This document shows, piece after piece, positions 14,340 through 23,604 of a DNA stretch of 25,604 nt (position 1 is its first letter; each line of letters starts with the position of its first letter). The position numbers were made by a program, and so were the translations under genes. Source of the DNA: JBGQBN01 sp041494805 (lineage in GTDB: Bacteria > Acidobacteriota > Terriglobia > Terriglobales > Acidobacteriaceae); NCBI GenBank assembly GCA_041494805.1, contig JBGQBN010000061.1:1-25604 (forward strand), read 5' to 3'. Under the pieces are notes generated by a model. The model searched no databases and was not told the DNA's origin. It was given only the letters and a program-made list of their open reading frames with translations.

Positions 14340-15431
14340 TCAGTCGGTTTGTTTGGTGACATTCAGCAGCACGCCCACGCACGCCAGGGTCACAAACAGT
14401 GAAGATCCGCCATAGGAGACCAAGGGCAGAGGGATGCCTTTGGTCGGCATAAGCCCCAGGACTACGCTGATATTGATGAAGGCCTGCACCACCACCATGC
14501 TGGTGACTCCCACCACCAGGAAACGTCCGAAAATGTCTTCGGTGCGCAGGGCGGTACGAATTCCGCGCCAGAGGAATATGGCGAACAGCAGGACGACCAG
14601 GAGCGAACCGACCAGCCCCAGTTCCTCGGCCGTAACAGCGAAGATGAAGTCGGTGTGCGGCTCGGGTAGGTAAAAGAGCTTCTGCTTCCCTTCCATCAGA
14701 CCGGTGCCGGTGATGCCGCCGGTGCTGACCGCAATCAGCGATTGAATGATGTGAAAGCCGCGGCCTTGCGGGTCAGAATACGGATCGAGAAACGCCAGGA
14801 TGCGGTCGCGGCGGTAGGCGACGTGGAAGATCAGAAAATAGAGTGGCCCCAGTGAGGCCAGGAAGCCATATCCGAGATAACGCAAGTCAAGTCCGCCGAC
14901 AAACAGTACGCAGGCGGTGATAGCGGCACAGGCGATGGCGGTGCCCAGATCAGGCTGCAGAACGATTAATCCCAGGAAAACCAGGGTGGGAATGACGGCG
15001 GGCAGCAGGGTGTTGCGCCAGTCGTTCATGGACTTGGTGCGGCTTTCCAGAAAGAACGCTAGAAAGAGGATGAGCGCGGGCTTGGCCATCTCCGAAGGCT
15101 GGAAGGAAAAGCCGGCCCAGTGAATCCAACGATGGGTGTTATGAGCGCGGTCGAGGAAGAAAACCGAAATCAGCAGCAGGGTGGTGATGCCCAATAAGGA
15201 GAACACCACCGCGGGATGTTTGTAGCGGCGATAGTCAAGCTTCATGGCCGCGACCATCGCCAGGAGGCCGCCGACGGCCCAGCCCATCTGCCGCAAGAGA
15301 AAGTAGTAGCCGGAGCCATAGCGCTCCTTGGCCATGACCGCGGAGGCACTGAAGACCATTACCAGGCCCACGAATACGAGCAGCAGGGCGACGGTGAACA
15401 GCCAGCCATCGACACTGACGCGCTTGGCCAT
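14340..15431 (-). CDS. ftsW: Septal peptidoglycan glycosyltransferase FtsW (SEDS family)
   Basis: The 363-residue polytopic membrane protein has about ten hydrophobic segments. SEDS landmarks are THRWI followed by FQPSEMAKPALILFLA, LQPDLGTA, AEELGLVGSLLVV, and the end motif PLVSYGGSSLFVTL. It polymerises lipid II at the septum together with the transpeptidase FtsI, which is encoded in the same cluster. The start is ATG 15431 without a recognisable ribosome site, perhaps because the 306-bp element begins 16 bp upstream. Confidence 0.96.
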   Translation of the reverse strand: MAKRVSVDGWLFTVALLLVFVGLVMVFSASAVMAKERYGSGYYFLLRQMGWAVGGLLAMVAAMKLDYRRYKHPAVVFSLLGITTLLLISVFFLDRAHNTHRWIHWAGFSFQPSEMAKPALILFLAFFLESRTKSMNDWRNTLLPAVIPTLVFLGLIVLQPDLGTAIACAAITACVLFVGGLDLRYLGYGFLASLGPLYFLIFHVAYRRDRILAFLDPYSDPQGRGFHIIQSLIAVSTGGITGTGLMEGKQKLFYLPEPHTDFIFAVTAEELGLVGSLLVVLLFAIFLWRGIRTALRTEDIFGRFLVVGVTSMVVVQAFINISVVLGLMPTKGIPLPLVSYGGSSLFVTLACVGVLLNVTKQTD

Positions 15432-15446
15432 GGAAGGAATTCATTT

Positions 15447-15752
15447 CACCACGGAGACACGGAGACAGGGAGAAGATTATTTGTGGATTCCCTTCTACCC
15501 ATTTGACTATCTTGGTTCAGAACCTTGGTAGGGAGATTGAATTGGCGCCCGGGAATTGAAAAATTCAAGTTGAACCTATCTCACAAATCGTGCCAGCGGG
15601 AGACAGACACCCTAACGTATCCACAGGGGCTAAAGCCCGAGTCATGCTGAGGCTTTTGCGGCACGGCTGGAAGCCGTGCCCTCCCACGGTGCTTCCGACA
15701 GCATTTGTAAGATGGCTTGTTCTCTTCTCCGTGCCTCCGTGTCTCCGTGGTG
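15447..15752. mobile_element. 306-bp non-coding element with 29-bp inverted ends (MITE-like)
   Basis: The left end (15447-15475, starting CACCACGGAGACACGGAG) and the right end (15724-15752, ending CTCCGTGTCTCCGTGGTG) are inverted copies that differ at 2 of 29 positions. The element fills most of the 334-bp murD-ftsW gap. Inside are the GGGCT aa AGCCC palindrome (15627-15638) and GGCACGGCT copy 3 (15660-15680), with no gene. No clear target duplication is seen, so mobility is not shown. It may be a composite of interspersed repeats. Confidence 0.5.
15660..15680. repeat. GGCACGGCT palindrome, copy 3
   Basis: GGCACGGCT, loop GGA, AGCCGTGCC, followed by CTCCC, with the same flank as copies 1 and 2. 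The GGGGCTaaAGCCC motif lies 20 bp upstream, as in copy 4. Confidence 0.8.
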
Positions 15753-15765
15753 GAGTAATGCGGCC

Positions 15766-17127
15766 TCACTCTTTGTGGCTGCCAAGCGCCCTCACGACTT
15801 CCTTGAATACGCGTCCCCGGTGCTCGTAGTTCTGGAACTGGTCAAAGCTGGCACAGGCGGGGGCGAGCAGCACGACGTCTCCAGGCTGGGCGGCTGCCGC
15901 TGCGCGCTTGACCGCAGTTTCGAGGGTTTCGGCGTGGACGATTTCTGCGGCGCCCTTGATTTGTGACTCGATTTTCCCCGCCGCTGCGCCGATGGTGTAC
16001 ACGCGTTTTACCCGTTGCCGCAGCAGGTCGTTGAGCACGGTGTAGTCGCTGCCTTTGTCCTTGCCGCCGAGAATGACGTGGATATTGGCGGGAAAGGACT
16101 CTAGCGCCTTGATGGTCGCGTCCACGTTGGTGGCTTTCGAGTCGTTGTAGTACTCCACGCCGCGAATCGTGGCCACGTATTCCAGCCGGTGCTGCACAGC
16201 CTTGAAGTCGCGGACGGCCTGGCGGATGCGTTGGGGCTCGCAACCCAGAAGAGCGCCCACACAGACCGCGGCCAGAACGTTTTCTATGTTGTGCGCGCCC
16301 TTCAGCGGGACTTCAGATACAAGCATGATCTCGCTTTGACCGCCGGGGCCGCGAAACAGAATGTTTCCTTCGTGGACATATGCGCCCTGTTGGACTTCTT
16401 TCTTGCGGCTGAACCAGAAGACCTGCGCCCGCGTCCGGCTCTCCAACTTAACGCAGGTTGGATCGTCGGCATTGAGAACGGCAAAGTCAGCCGCCTGCTG
16501 GTTTTCGAAGATGCGCGCCTTGGCGTCAGCGTAGGCGGCGAAGGTGCGATGGCGGTCGAGGTGGTCAGGGGTTACGTTGAGCACCACGGCAACCTTGGGG
16601 CGAAATGTCTGGATGGTTTCCAGCTGGAAACTGGAGACTTCGAGCACAACGATGGTGTCGGGCCGGGCACGTTCCACCAACGAAATTGCTGGGGTGCCGA
16701 TGTTGCCGCCGACCACCGCCGGGTGTCCGCCCGCAGTCACAATCTCACCCGCCAGAGTTGTGGTAGTCGTCTTTCCATTGGAGCCGGTGATGGCGACGAT
16801 GGGGCCGGGCAGGAATTGGGCCGCCAGCTCGATTTCGCCGATTACCGGCTCACCGAGCGCCCGCGCCTGCACCAAATGCGGGGCATCGACCGGGACGCCG
16901 GGGCTGACCACGATGAGATCCTGCCCCTGGAAGGTGCGTTCACCATGGCCACCGGTTTCTACTGCGATGCCATGGTCCAGCAGGAGAGGAATTTCCTCAC
17001 CCAGTTGGTCCTGGGGCTTGGAATCGGAGACGGTCACCCGGGCGCCGCGCGCTTTCAAAAAAAGCGCGGAGGCTGCGCCGGACTTGCCCAGGCCGACTAC
17101 GAGGACGCGTTTGTTATTTAAATCCAT
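15766..17127 (-). CDS. murD: UDP-MurNAc-L-Ala--D-glutamate ligase MurD
   Basis: From ATG 17127 the product is 453 aa and starts normally with NKRVLVVGLGKSGAASA. The frame stays open to 17187, but those 20 residues only translate a heptamer array. MurD adds D-Glu to the growing stem peptide. The ATP loop is GSNGKTT (115-121). Later motifs are PDHLDRH, YNDSKATN in the C-terminal domain, and LLAPACASFDQF. No Shine-Dalgarno sequence exists, since the upstream sequence is wholly AT-rich repeat; translation may depend on unstructured RNA or on coupling. Confidence 0.96.
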   Translation of the reverse strand: MDLNNKRVLVVGLGKSGAASALFLKARGARVTVSDSKPQDQLGEEIPLLLDHGIAVETGGHGERTFQGQDLIVVSPGVPVDAPHLVQARALGEPVIGEIELAAQFLPGPIVAITGSNGKTTTTTLAGEIVTAGGHPAVVGGNIGTPAISLVERARPDTIVVLEVSSFQLETIQTFRPKVAVVLNVTPDHLDRHRTFAAYADAKARIFENQQAADFAVLNADDPTCVKLESRTRAQVFWFSRKKEVQQGAYVHEGNILFRGPGGQSEIMLVSEVPLKGAHNIENVLAAVCVGALLGCEPQRIRQAVRDFKAVQHRLEYVATIRGVEYYNDSKATNVDATIKALESFPANIHVILGGKDKGSDYTVLNDLLRQRVKRVYTIGAAAGKIESQIKGAAEIVHAETLETAVKRAAAAAQPGDVVLLAPACASFDQFQNYEHRGRVFKEVVRALGSHKE

Positions 17128-17209
17128 TGTTGATTTTTGATTGTTGATTGTTGAATTAGAACCCGAACTCCGGCATTCAACAATCAAAATTCAACAATCA
17201 ACAATCGGT
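17128..17209. repeat. Inverted heptanucleotide array D filling the mraY-murD gap
   Basis: Left arm (17128-17155): TGTTGAT, TTTTGAT, TGTTGAT, TGTTGAA. Right arm (17175-17209): ATTCAAC, AATCAAA, ATTCAAC, AATCAAC, AATCGGT. The arms are reverse complements and fold into a hairpin with a 19-base GC-rich loop. The array takes exactly the space between the mraY stop and the murD start codon. Confidence 0.85.
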
Positions 17210-18343
17210 TCACCTCAACTTCAGCGTGGTCAGCGCGAACAAGGCGAAGACCAGGGATGCGATCCAGAAGCGCACGATGATCTTCGACTCGGACCAGCCC
17301 AGCAACTCGAAGTGATGGTGAAGTGGGGCCATTTTGAAGATGCGCTTTTTGCGCAGTTTGTACGACCCCACCTGCAGGATCACCGAGATCGCTTCGATCA
17401 CGAATACGCCGCCGATAAAGGGTAGCAGCAATTCCTGCTTGATCATCACCGCCACGGTGCCGATCGCGCCGCCCAGGGCGAGGGAGCCTACGTCTCCCAT
17501 GAATACTTCAGCGGGATGCGCGTTGTACCAGAGGAAACCGATGGACGCACCTACCATGGCTCCGCAGAAAATTGTCAGTTCGCCCACCTGCGGCATGCGT
17601 TGGAGGTCGAGATAGGCAGCGAACGTGGCGTGGCCACTGACGTAGGTCAGCACGGCCAGCGCTCCGGCGGCGATTACGGTGCAGCCGATGGCCAGTCCAT
17701 CCAAACCGTCGGTAAGGTTCACGGCGTTACTCGAACCCACGATGACCAGCACCACAAAGAAGATGAAAGGAAGAAACGCCAAGGGCCAGAGGTTCGGGTT
17801 GCGCACCAGGTTTTCAATCACCAGATCCGGCCGGAACTGCTTGAAAAAAGGAACCAGCAACTTGGTGGAATAGAGGCCGCGGGTTTGCATGGCGATGAGC
17901 GCCACCGCGATCAGAATGCTGGTGGCGATCTGGAGGCCGAGCTTGGCTTTGCCCGTCAGGCCGAGGTTGCGGCGATGCACGACCTTGGTGTAATCGTCGG
18001 CAAAACCGATGGCGGCGAAGGCACAGGTCGCGAGAACAGCAATCCACACGAAGCGGTTGCTGAGATCCGCCCACAGCAGGGTCGGCACCACAATGGAAAT
18101 GGCGATCAGCAGGCCGCCCATGGTGGGAGTGCCGGCTTTTTTCTGATGGGCTTTCGGTCCCTCTTCACGGATGAATTGGCCGATCTGAAACTCGCGCAGG
18201 CGGCTGATAACCAGAGGGCCCACGATCAGCGCGGTGAACAGGGCAGTCAGGCTGGCAAATGCAGTGCGAAAAGTCAGATAACGGAAGATGCGGAACGGCG
18301 GGAAGTAATGAAACAGCTTCAGGTACAGCAGCCAATAGAGCAA
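17210..18343 (-). CDS. mraY: Phospho-MurNAc-pentapeptide transferase MraY
   Basis: The 377-residue membrane enzyme transfers phospho-MurNAc-pentapeptide to undecaprenyl phosphate, giving lipid I. Family motifs are KKAGTPTMGGLL, FADDYTKV with the Asp pair D116/D117, NAVNLTDGLDGLA, MGDVGSLALGG and PLHHHFELLGW. Ten hydrophobic segments are expected. The start is TTG 18343, chosen because GGAGG lies 4 bases upstream and the protein then begins at the usual place (YWLLYLKLFHYFPPF). The gap to murF is made of heptamer repeats. Confidence 0.97.
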   Translation of the reverse strand: MLYWLLYLKLFHYFPPFRIFRYLTFRTAFASLTALFTALIVGPLVISRLREFQIGQFIREEGPKAHQKKAGTPTMGGLLIAISIVVPTLLWADLSNRFVWIAVLATCAFAAIGFADDYTKVVHRRNLGLTGKAKLGLQIATSILIAVALIAMQTRGLYSTKLLVPFFKQFRPDLVIENLVRNPNLWPLAFLPFIFFVVLVIVGSSNAVNLTDGLDGLAIGCTVIAAGALAVLTYVSGHATFAAYLDLQRMPQVGELTIFCGAMVGASIGFLWYNAHPAEVFMGDVGSLALGGAIGTVAVMIKQELLLPFIGGVFVIEAISVILQVGSYKLRKKRIFKMAPLHHHFELLGWSESKIIVRFWIASLVFALFALTTLKLR

Positions 18344-18354
18344 TGGGCCTCCAT

Positions 18355-18451
18355 CAGTCGTTGGTCGTCAGTCGTCAGTCGTCAGGACTGGTCGTCGGCC
18401 GTCAGCCGTTCGTCGTGGTCTTCCTGACACCTGACGACTGAGGACTGACGA
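18355..18451. repeat. Inverted heptanucleotide array C, mraY-murF junction and 3' end of murF
   Basis: Left units are CAGTCGT, TGGTCGT, CAGTCGT, CAGTCGT (18355-18382) and a second set TGGTCGT, CGGCCGT, CAGCCGT, TCGTCGT (18389-18416). Right units CTGACAC, CTGACGA, CTGAGGA, CTGACGA (18424-18451) are inverted. The array runs across the murF stop codon (18402-18404), so the last 16 or so MurF residues are repeat-encoded. Confidence 0.85.
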
Positions 18452-19802
18452 CTCGTTCCAGCGCCCGTTCCAGCTTCACACCGCGGGATGCTTTCAGAAG
18501 GATGACGTCACCATCGCGGGCTTCACGCGCCAGCCATTCTCCAGCTTCTTCCGGCGTGGGGACAAACTCCGCGTGCATTCCTGCCTGGCGAGCGGCGTCG
18601 ACCATGGGCTGGGCCAGGCCCCGCACTCCCAGCAGCACGTCAATTTTTTTCTCCGCCATATAATGGCCAGAGCGGCGGTGCAAGTCTTCGCCGGCAGCGC
18701 CTAACTCGAGCATCTCGCCTGCGACCACGATGCGTCGCTTCGCCGGCATCGCCGCCAGAGCGTCCACCATGGCTTCGAGGGCTTTCGGATTGGAATTGTA
18801 GCAATCGTTGATGATGGTGAGGTTACCCAGTTTGACGACCTGCCCACGTTTGTCCGGCGGAGTCAGCGATGCCAGAGCTCCGACTGCTTCCGAAGGAGCC
18901 AGACCGCGCTCCAGCCCTACCGCGACGGCAGCCAGCGCGTTATGAATGTTGTGCGCACCCAGCAGGGGCAAGACGGCTTTTTCACGGCAGCCACCTACGA
19001 TGACCTCGAATGCCGAACCCGCCGTGCCGTTCAACTGAAGGTTCTCCGCCCGCACGTCGGCCGTGGCGCGCATGCCATAGGTGACCACTTTGCCGTGGAA
19101 GTCACGGCCAAACTGTGACACGTACTCGTCGTCGGCGTTGAGCACGGCGGCGCCCCCTGCCGGGAGGGATGCGATCAGCTCATACTTGGCGCGGGCGATG
19201 TCCGCGACCGACTTGAAGAATTCCAGGTGCACCGGAGCGACGTTGGTCACTACGCCGATCTCTGGATGCGCGATCTTGGCCAGGGCGGCGATCTCTCCGG
19301 CATGCGACATGCCTAGCTCGATGACCGCGAGGTCGTGGCCGGGCTCCAGCTTCAACAGCATCAGAGGCAGCCCGAAATGATTGTTGAAATTACCTTCCGA
19401 TTTCAGCACCCGGAAGCGGGTGGAGAGCACATGCGCGATGGCTTCTTTGGTAGTTGTCTTACCAGTCGAACCGGTCACGCCTATCAGCGGCTTGGCCCAC
19501 AAGCGGCGCACGGCCGCGCCCAGAGTCTGCAAGGCTCCGAGGGTGTCGTCCACTGCCATGAGGCGCGTCTTCACCGGGTAGCGGGCCACCTGGTCCTTGC
19601 GGACGACCGCAGTCACTGCACTCTTCTCGAGCGCTTTCTCCACAAAGTCGTGGCCATCCATGCGCTCACCTTTCACCGCGAAGAAGAGTTCTCCGGGCTG
19701 GAGGCTGCGCGAGTCGATGGAATATCCCTGGGCCACGGCGTGGTGGTCGAACTCGCCAGTGGCAGAGAGAAACTCGGCAACTCGGGAAAGCGGCAGCTTC
19801 AT
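18402..19802 (-). CDS. murF: UDP-MurNAc-tripeptide--D-Ala-D-Ala ligase MurF
   Basis: The 466-residue ligase adds D-Ala-D-Ala to complete the pentapeptide. It has the N-terminal YSIDSRSLQPGELFFAVKGE, the ATP loop GSTGKTT (111-117), EGNFNNHFGLPL, ELGMSHAGEI, and INDCYNSNP in the C-terminal part. The start codon overlaps the murE stop (ATGA, 19799-19802), showing translational coupling. The last residues (SPQSSGVRKTTTNG) come from heptamer array C and are probably a neutral extension of the protein. Confidence 0.97.
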   Translation of the reverse strand: MKLPLSRVAEFLSATGEFDHHAVAQGYSIDSRSLQPGELFFAVKGERMDGHDFVEKALEKSAVTAVVRKDQVARYPVKTRLMAVDDTLGALQTLGAAVRRLWAKPLIGVTGSTGKTTTKEAIAHVLSTRFRVLKSEGNFNNHFGLPLMLLKLEPGHDLAVIELGMSHAGEIAALAKIAHPEIGVVTNVAPVHLEFFKSVADIARAKYELIASLPAGGAAVLNADDEYVSQFGRDFHGKVVTYGMRATADVRAENLQLNGTAGSAFEVIVGGCREKAVLPLLGAHNIHNALAAVAVGLERGLAPSEAVGALASLTPPDKRGQVVKLGNLTIINDCYNSNPKALEAMVDALAAMPAKRRIVVAGEMLELGAAGEDLHRRSGHYMAEKKIDVLLGVRGLAQPMVDAARQAGMHAEFVPTPEEAGEWLAREARDGDVILLKASRGVKLERALERVVSPQSSGVRKTTTNG

Positions 19803-21322
19803 GAATTTTTTCCGGCAGCGGCGGGGACGGTTTCGCAGGCGTATCCCGCTTCGTTCAGGGCCTGCCGCGCTACTTCCACATCGTCGAAGGGAGCGGAACC
19901 CTCGCGCGTGACCTGGACTTTCTCATGCCCCTTGCCCGCGATCAGGACTATGTCGCCGGGACCGGCCTCGTGAAATGCCAGGGTGATCGCAGTCCGGCGG
20001 TTCGGCTCCATTTTGTATTTCACGCCGGAACGCTGCAACCCTACCAGCGCGTCGTTGATGATGGCCAGCGGGTCCTCGCTGCGGGGGTTGTCTGAAGTCA
20101 GTACCACGAGATCGCTGCCCCTGCCGGCAGCTTCGCCCATTAGCGGACGCTTGGCGCGATCGCGGTCACCGCCGCAACCGAACAGAGTGATGACTCTTCC
20201 CTTTTGCCCGGCCCGCTGGGCAAACTCCCGCGCCAGCGCCGTCAGGTTACGGAGGGCATCGTCGGTATGGGCGTAGTCCACCACGACGGTGAAGGGCTGC
20301 TTGCAATCCACGCGCTCGAACCGGCCAGGGACGCGGGCCAGGGCCGCAACGCCTTTCGAGATCGCTTCCGGTTTGCAGCCGCGCGCATAGGCCGCACCCG
20401 CAGCCGCCAGAATGTTGTACACATTCACCTTGCCGATCAGTGGAGAAAATAGGGGTATCGTCTCCTGGGGAGTGATCAGATCGAAGCGCGTGCCCCGCGG
20501 CGTGATATCAACCTTCTCGGCGTGGAAGTCGCCTTTCGTCAGGCCGTAGGTCAGGATCTGGGAACCATGCTGGTTGCTGACCTTCACCAGCTTGTGTCCG
20601 TACTCGTCATCGATGTTGAGTACGGCGACGCGCGGCGCGTCGGTTCCGCAACCTTCGAACAGTCCCCGCTTGGAGACAAAATACTCTTCCATGGTGTAGT
20701 GATAATCGAGGTGGTCGCGGGTGAGGTTGGTGAAGACCCCGACGTCGAATGGAATTCCGTACACCCGCTGCTGCGCCAAGGCATGGGAAGAAACCTCCAT
20801 GACGGCTTCGGTTGCTCCGTTGCCCAGAGCCTCGGCCAGCATGCGGTTTAATTCCAGCGCTTCCGGAGTGGTGTGCGGTGCGGGCAAGACTTTTCCCGCA
20901 ACGTGATATTCAATCGTTCCCACCAGCGTGCTCTTGCGGCCGGCTGCGGCCAGGATCGCCTCCACCAGGAAAGTAACCGTGCTCTTGCCATTCGTACCGG
21001 TGACACCCACGATGGCGAGACGTTCTGCCGGCCGTTTATAGAAGTTGGCACTGAGCCGCGCCAGAGCCCGGCGTCCATGAGGAACCTGTGCCCAGGCGAC
21101 CCCTGCTCGTGGCTCTTCGGTCGCGGAATCGGTGACGATGGCGACTGCGCCGGCGGTGATTGCTTGGTCGATGAACTGGTTGCCGTCGCTTGATTCGCCC
21201 CCCATGGCGATGAAGACATCGCCGGGCTTCACCTGGCGCGAATCGTACTCCAACCCGCTGACACCGGGATCGCCGCTTCGGGCGAGAACTTCCGCCCCGT
21301 GAAGGAGTTGGAGGAAGGTCAT
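19799..21322 (-). CDS. murE: UDP-MurNAc-dipeptide--meso-diaminopimelate ligase MurE
   Basis: The 507-residue ligase adds the third residue of the stem peptide. It has the ATP loop GTNGKST (109-115), TNLTRDHLDYH, a Lys in YFVSKRGLF (K218) likely carbamylated, and DNPRSEDP (411-414). DNPR is the known mark of meso-diaminopimelate use, against L-Lys in enzymes of most Gram-positive cocci. No ribosome site precedes the ATG. A perfect TATAAT lies 8 bases upstream on the coding strand, in the 24-bp gap after ftsI, so a leaderless internal transcript is possible. Confidence 0.97.
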   Translation of the reverse strand: MTFLQLLHGAEVLARSGDPGVSGLEYDSRQVKPGDVFIAMGGESSDGNQFIDQAITAGAVAIVTDSATEEPRAGVAWAQVPHGRRALARLSANFYKRPAERLAIVGVTGTNGKSTVTFLVEAILAAAGRKSTLVGTIEYHVAGKVLPAPHTTPEALELNRMLAEALGNGATEAVMEVSSHALAQQRVYGIPFDVGVFTNLTRDHLDYHYTMEEYFVSKRGLFEGCGTDAPRVAVLNIDDEYGHKLVKVSNQHGSQILTYGLTKGDFHAEKVDITPRGTRFDLITPQETIPLFSPLIGKVNVYNILAAAGAAYARGCKPEAISKGVAALARVPGRFERVDCKQPFTVVVDYAHTDDALRNLTALAREFAQRAGQKGRVITLFGCGGDRDRAKRPLMGEAAGRGSDLVVLTSDNPRSEDPLAIINDALVGLQRSGVKYKMEPNRRTAITLAFHEAGPGDIVLIAGKGHEKVQVTREGSAPFDDVEVARQALNEAGYACETVPAAAGKNS

Positions 21323-21346
21323 TGGATTGAATTATAGGGCACGGTC

Positions 21347-23539
21347 TCAACGCCCAAACCGAACCGTCACCCGTGAGCCTGCTGTCACATGCGATCCTGG
21401 AGCTGGGGATTGATCCTGAGCCTGCCCGCTGCCCACTGCGTCCAAGTCGAGGCCGTTTTCCTCCGCCAGCTCGATCGCGGCTCGTACGCTCTTTCCCAGG
21501 AACGAGGGCACAATGATTCCGCCCTGTCCAACGTCGAGCACAACCGTACCGCTCGATGGGAGATGGGCTGGCGCGCCCTCCGGCTTGGCTTCTGCGGCTT
21601 CAGAGTGGTTCGGGCCTGCCGAGGGCGCTGGTTCGTGCTCGCGCAAGGCGGCGCGAACAACCGCTCCGTCGGCAGAGGGCGTGGACGGAGGCGGGGCGGG
21701 GGCTGGAATCGAGTTGGCCACATTGTTATCCGCGACTGCGTTATCCGCGACTTCGAGGGCCGCCCCCAGGTGATCAGGAGAACTTTCCGCCAAGTCGTCT
21801 TCTTTGGCATTCCGGCGCGCCAGCAACACCTGACGACTTGCGGGTAATTCCACGTCGTGGGGCGCGTGCAGATACTCCAGTACCTGCTGCGCCACTCGAC
21901 GGAAAACCGGAGCCGCTACTTGGCCTCCCTGATGCAAGCCGACCGCCGAATCCAAAATGACCGCTACCGTGATCGCGGGATTATTGACGGGAGCAAATCC
22001 GACAAACGACGCCACATACTTGGTGTGGGAGTATGCCCCGGTTGCCGGGTCCACCTTTTGCGCTGTGCCGGTCTTGCCGGCGGAAGAATATCCTTCCAGG
22101 ATCGCCTTACGACCAGTGCCTTCGAGCACGACGCCTTGCATCATCTGCTTCATCTGGGCAGCGGTCAGCGTGGAGATCACGCGATGCTCGTCGGCAGGAT
22201 GGAACACAACGGTTTGCGGCGTACTCCGTGGCTCGGTGGTAGCGGCTACGATGCGCGGGCCCGCCCAAACTCCGTCGTTGGCGATGGTAGAAACCATGGC
22301 GGCCAGTTGCAGCGGCGAGATTCCGATTTCCTGCCCCATGGATATAGCGCCGATCGAAACCTTGGACCAGCGGCTCACCGGCTTAGTCAAACCGCGCGTC
22401 TCTCCCGGCAACTCGATGCCGGTCTGCTGACCCAAACCAAACGCGCGGATGTACTTGTAGAACCGGTCCTCGCCCAGGCGCAACGCGATCTTGATGGCAC
22501 CCACGTCACTCGACTTTGCCAGGATACCCGAGACCGGCAGCAACCCGAACGGCTTGTGATCGCGGATGCGCATGCCATTGATGACGATCGAACCCATCTG
22601 GCAGTCGAAGACCTCGTCGGGGCGGGTCAGTTTTTCATCCAGAGCGGCGGCGATGGTCACGATCTTGAAGGTCGAGCCTGGTTCATAGACATCGCTGACG
22701 GCGTGGTCTTTCAATCTCTCGGGAGTAATCTGGCGTGACAGGTTGGGATTAAACGTGGGCCGGTTGGCCAGCGCCAGGATTTCGCCGGTGCGCGGGTTTT
22801 GTACGATGACGGTGCCGGCTTCCGCGTGCGTCTGCTCCATCGCAGTTTCCAGCTCCCGCTCGGCGATGTATTGGATCTTCTCATCAATGGTCAGGACGAC
22901 GTTCTCGCCCGGGTCGGGCTGCTTTTCCACGCTGCCAAACCATTTGCGGCGCGCATCCACCGAGATGAGCATGCGACCCGGCCGGCCGCGCAGTCTTTCG
23001 TCAAATTCACGCTCGGTCCCGCTCAGGCCCTCATCATCCATGCCGACGTAGCCCAACACCTGCGCCGCCAGCTCACGCTTGGGGTAAAAGCGCTTCGACT
23101 CTTTTTGAAAGTAGACGCCGCGCAGGTTCAGGGCGCCGATGCGCTGAGCAGTTTCCGCATCCGCCTTGCGCGCTACCCAGCAGAACGTGCGCCCAGCTTT
23201 GCATTTCGCCAGGAGCTCCCGAGGGTCTGCCTGGGTGATGCGCGCGATCAGGGAGAGGGTTCCAGCCAGATCGGGAATTTCCGTGGGCACGGCAAAGGCG
23301 GAATCCACTGCAATCGACATGGCCAGCTCCCGGCCGGCACGGTCGTAAATGATCCCACGCTTGGCGGCAACTTCGGTGGTGCGCTGCTGCTGGCGCTGTG
23401 CGCGCTGCTCGAAATCGCCGTAGCAGAAGATCTGCAGATAGACCAGACGCAGGCAGATGACGCCGCACCAGAGAATGAGGATCGCGCCCAGCAGGTAGAG
23501 CCGGAGATGCGTGCTGTTGCGGGCTGTGCTCGCCGCCAC
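21347..23539 (-). CDS. ftsI: Division-specific class B PBP (FtsI) with C-terminal PASTA domain
   Basis: I start at GTG 23539 (730 aa), where GAGG lies 8 bases upstream and a normal short tail leads into the membrane helix (YLLGAILILWCGVICLRLVYL). The frame is open to GTG 23668, but that extension translates a GC-rich repeat. The PBP dimerisation domain is followed by the transpeptidase: S289-T-F-K292, S343-S-D345, K489-T-G491. The second motif is SSD where SxN is usual. After a Pro/Ala/Glu-rich linker (about 565-660) comes one PASTA domain (about 675-730, VPSFLGKSVRAAIELAEENG). It cross-links septal peptidoglycan together with FtsW. Confidence 0.94.
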   Translation of the reverse strand: MAASTARNSTHLRLYLLGAILILWCGVICLRLVYLQIFCYGDFEQRAQRQQQRTTEVAAKRGIIYDRAGRELAMSIAVDSAFAVPTEIPDLAGTLSLIARITQADPRELLAKCKAGRTFCWVARKADAETAQRIGALNLRGVYFQKESKRFYPKRELAAQVLGYVGMDDEGLSGTEREFDERLRGRPGRMLISVDARRKWFGSVEKQPDPGENVVLTIDEKIQYIAERELETAMEQTHAEAGTVIVQNPRTGEILALANRPTFNPNLSRQITPERLKDHAVSDVYEPGSTFKIVTIAAALDEKLTRPDEVFDCQMGSIVINGMRIRDHKPFGLLPVSGILAKSSDVGAIKIALRLGEDRFYKYIRAFGLGQQTGIELPGETRGLTKPVSRWSKVSIGAISMGQEIGISPLQLAAMVSTIANDGVWAGPRIVAATTEPRSTPQTVVFHPADEHRVISTLTAAQMKQMMQGVVLEGTGRKAILEGYSSAGKTGTAQKVDPATGAYSHTKYVASFVGFAPVNNPAITVAVILDSAVGLHQGGQVAAPVFRRVAQQVLEYLHAPHDVELPASRQVLLARRNAKEDDLAESSPDHLGAALEVADNAVADNNVANSIPAPAPPPSTPSADGAVVRAALREHEPAPSAGPNHSEAAEAKPEGAPAHLPSSGTVVLDVGQGGIIVPSFLGKSVRAAIELAEENGLDLDAVGSGQAQDQSPAPGSHVTAGSRVTVRFGR

Positions 23540-23604
23540 TGATTTCGCCTCAGACAAACATGGCGGCCCACCGATGCGGGGGAGCCGCCAATAAAGTCTT
23601 GACT

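Noticed and set aside
16189..18427. Long plus-strand frames opposite murD and mraY (16189-17121, 17516-18427)
   Set aside because: Both lie opposite genes with complete family motifs and show no domain. The second starts inside mraY and ends in the repeat array.
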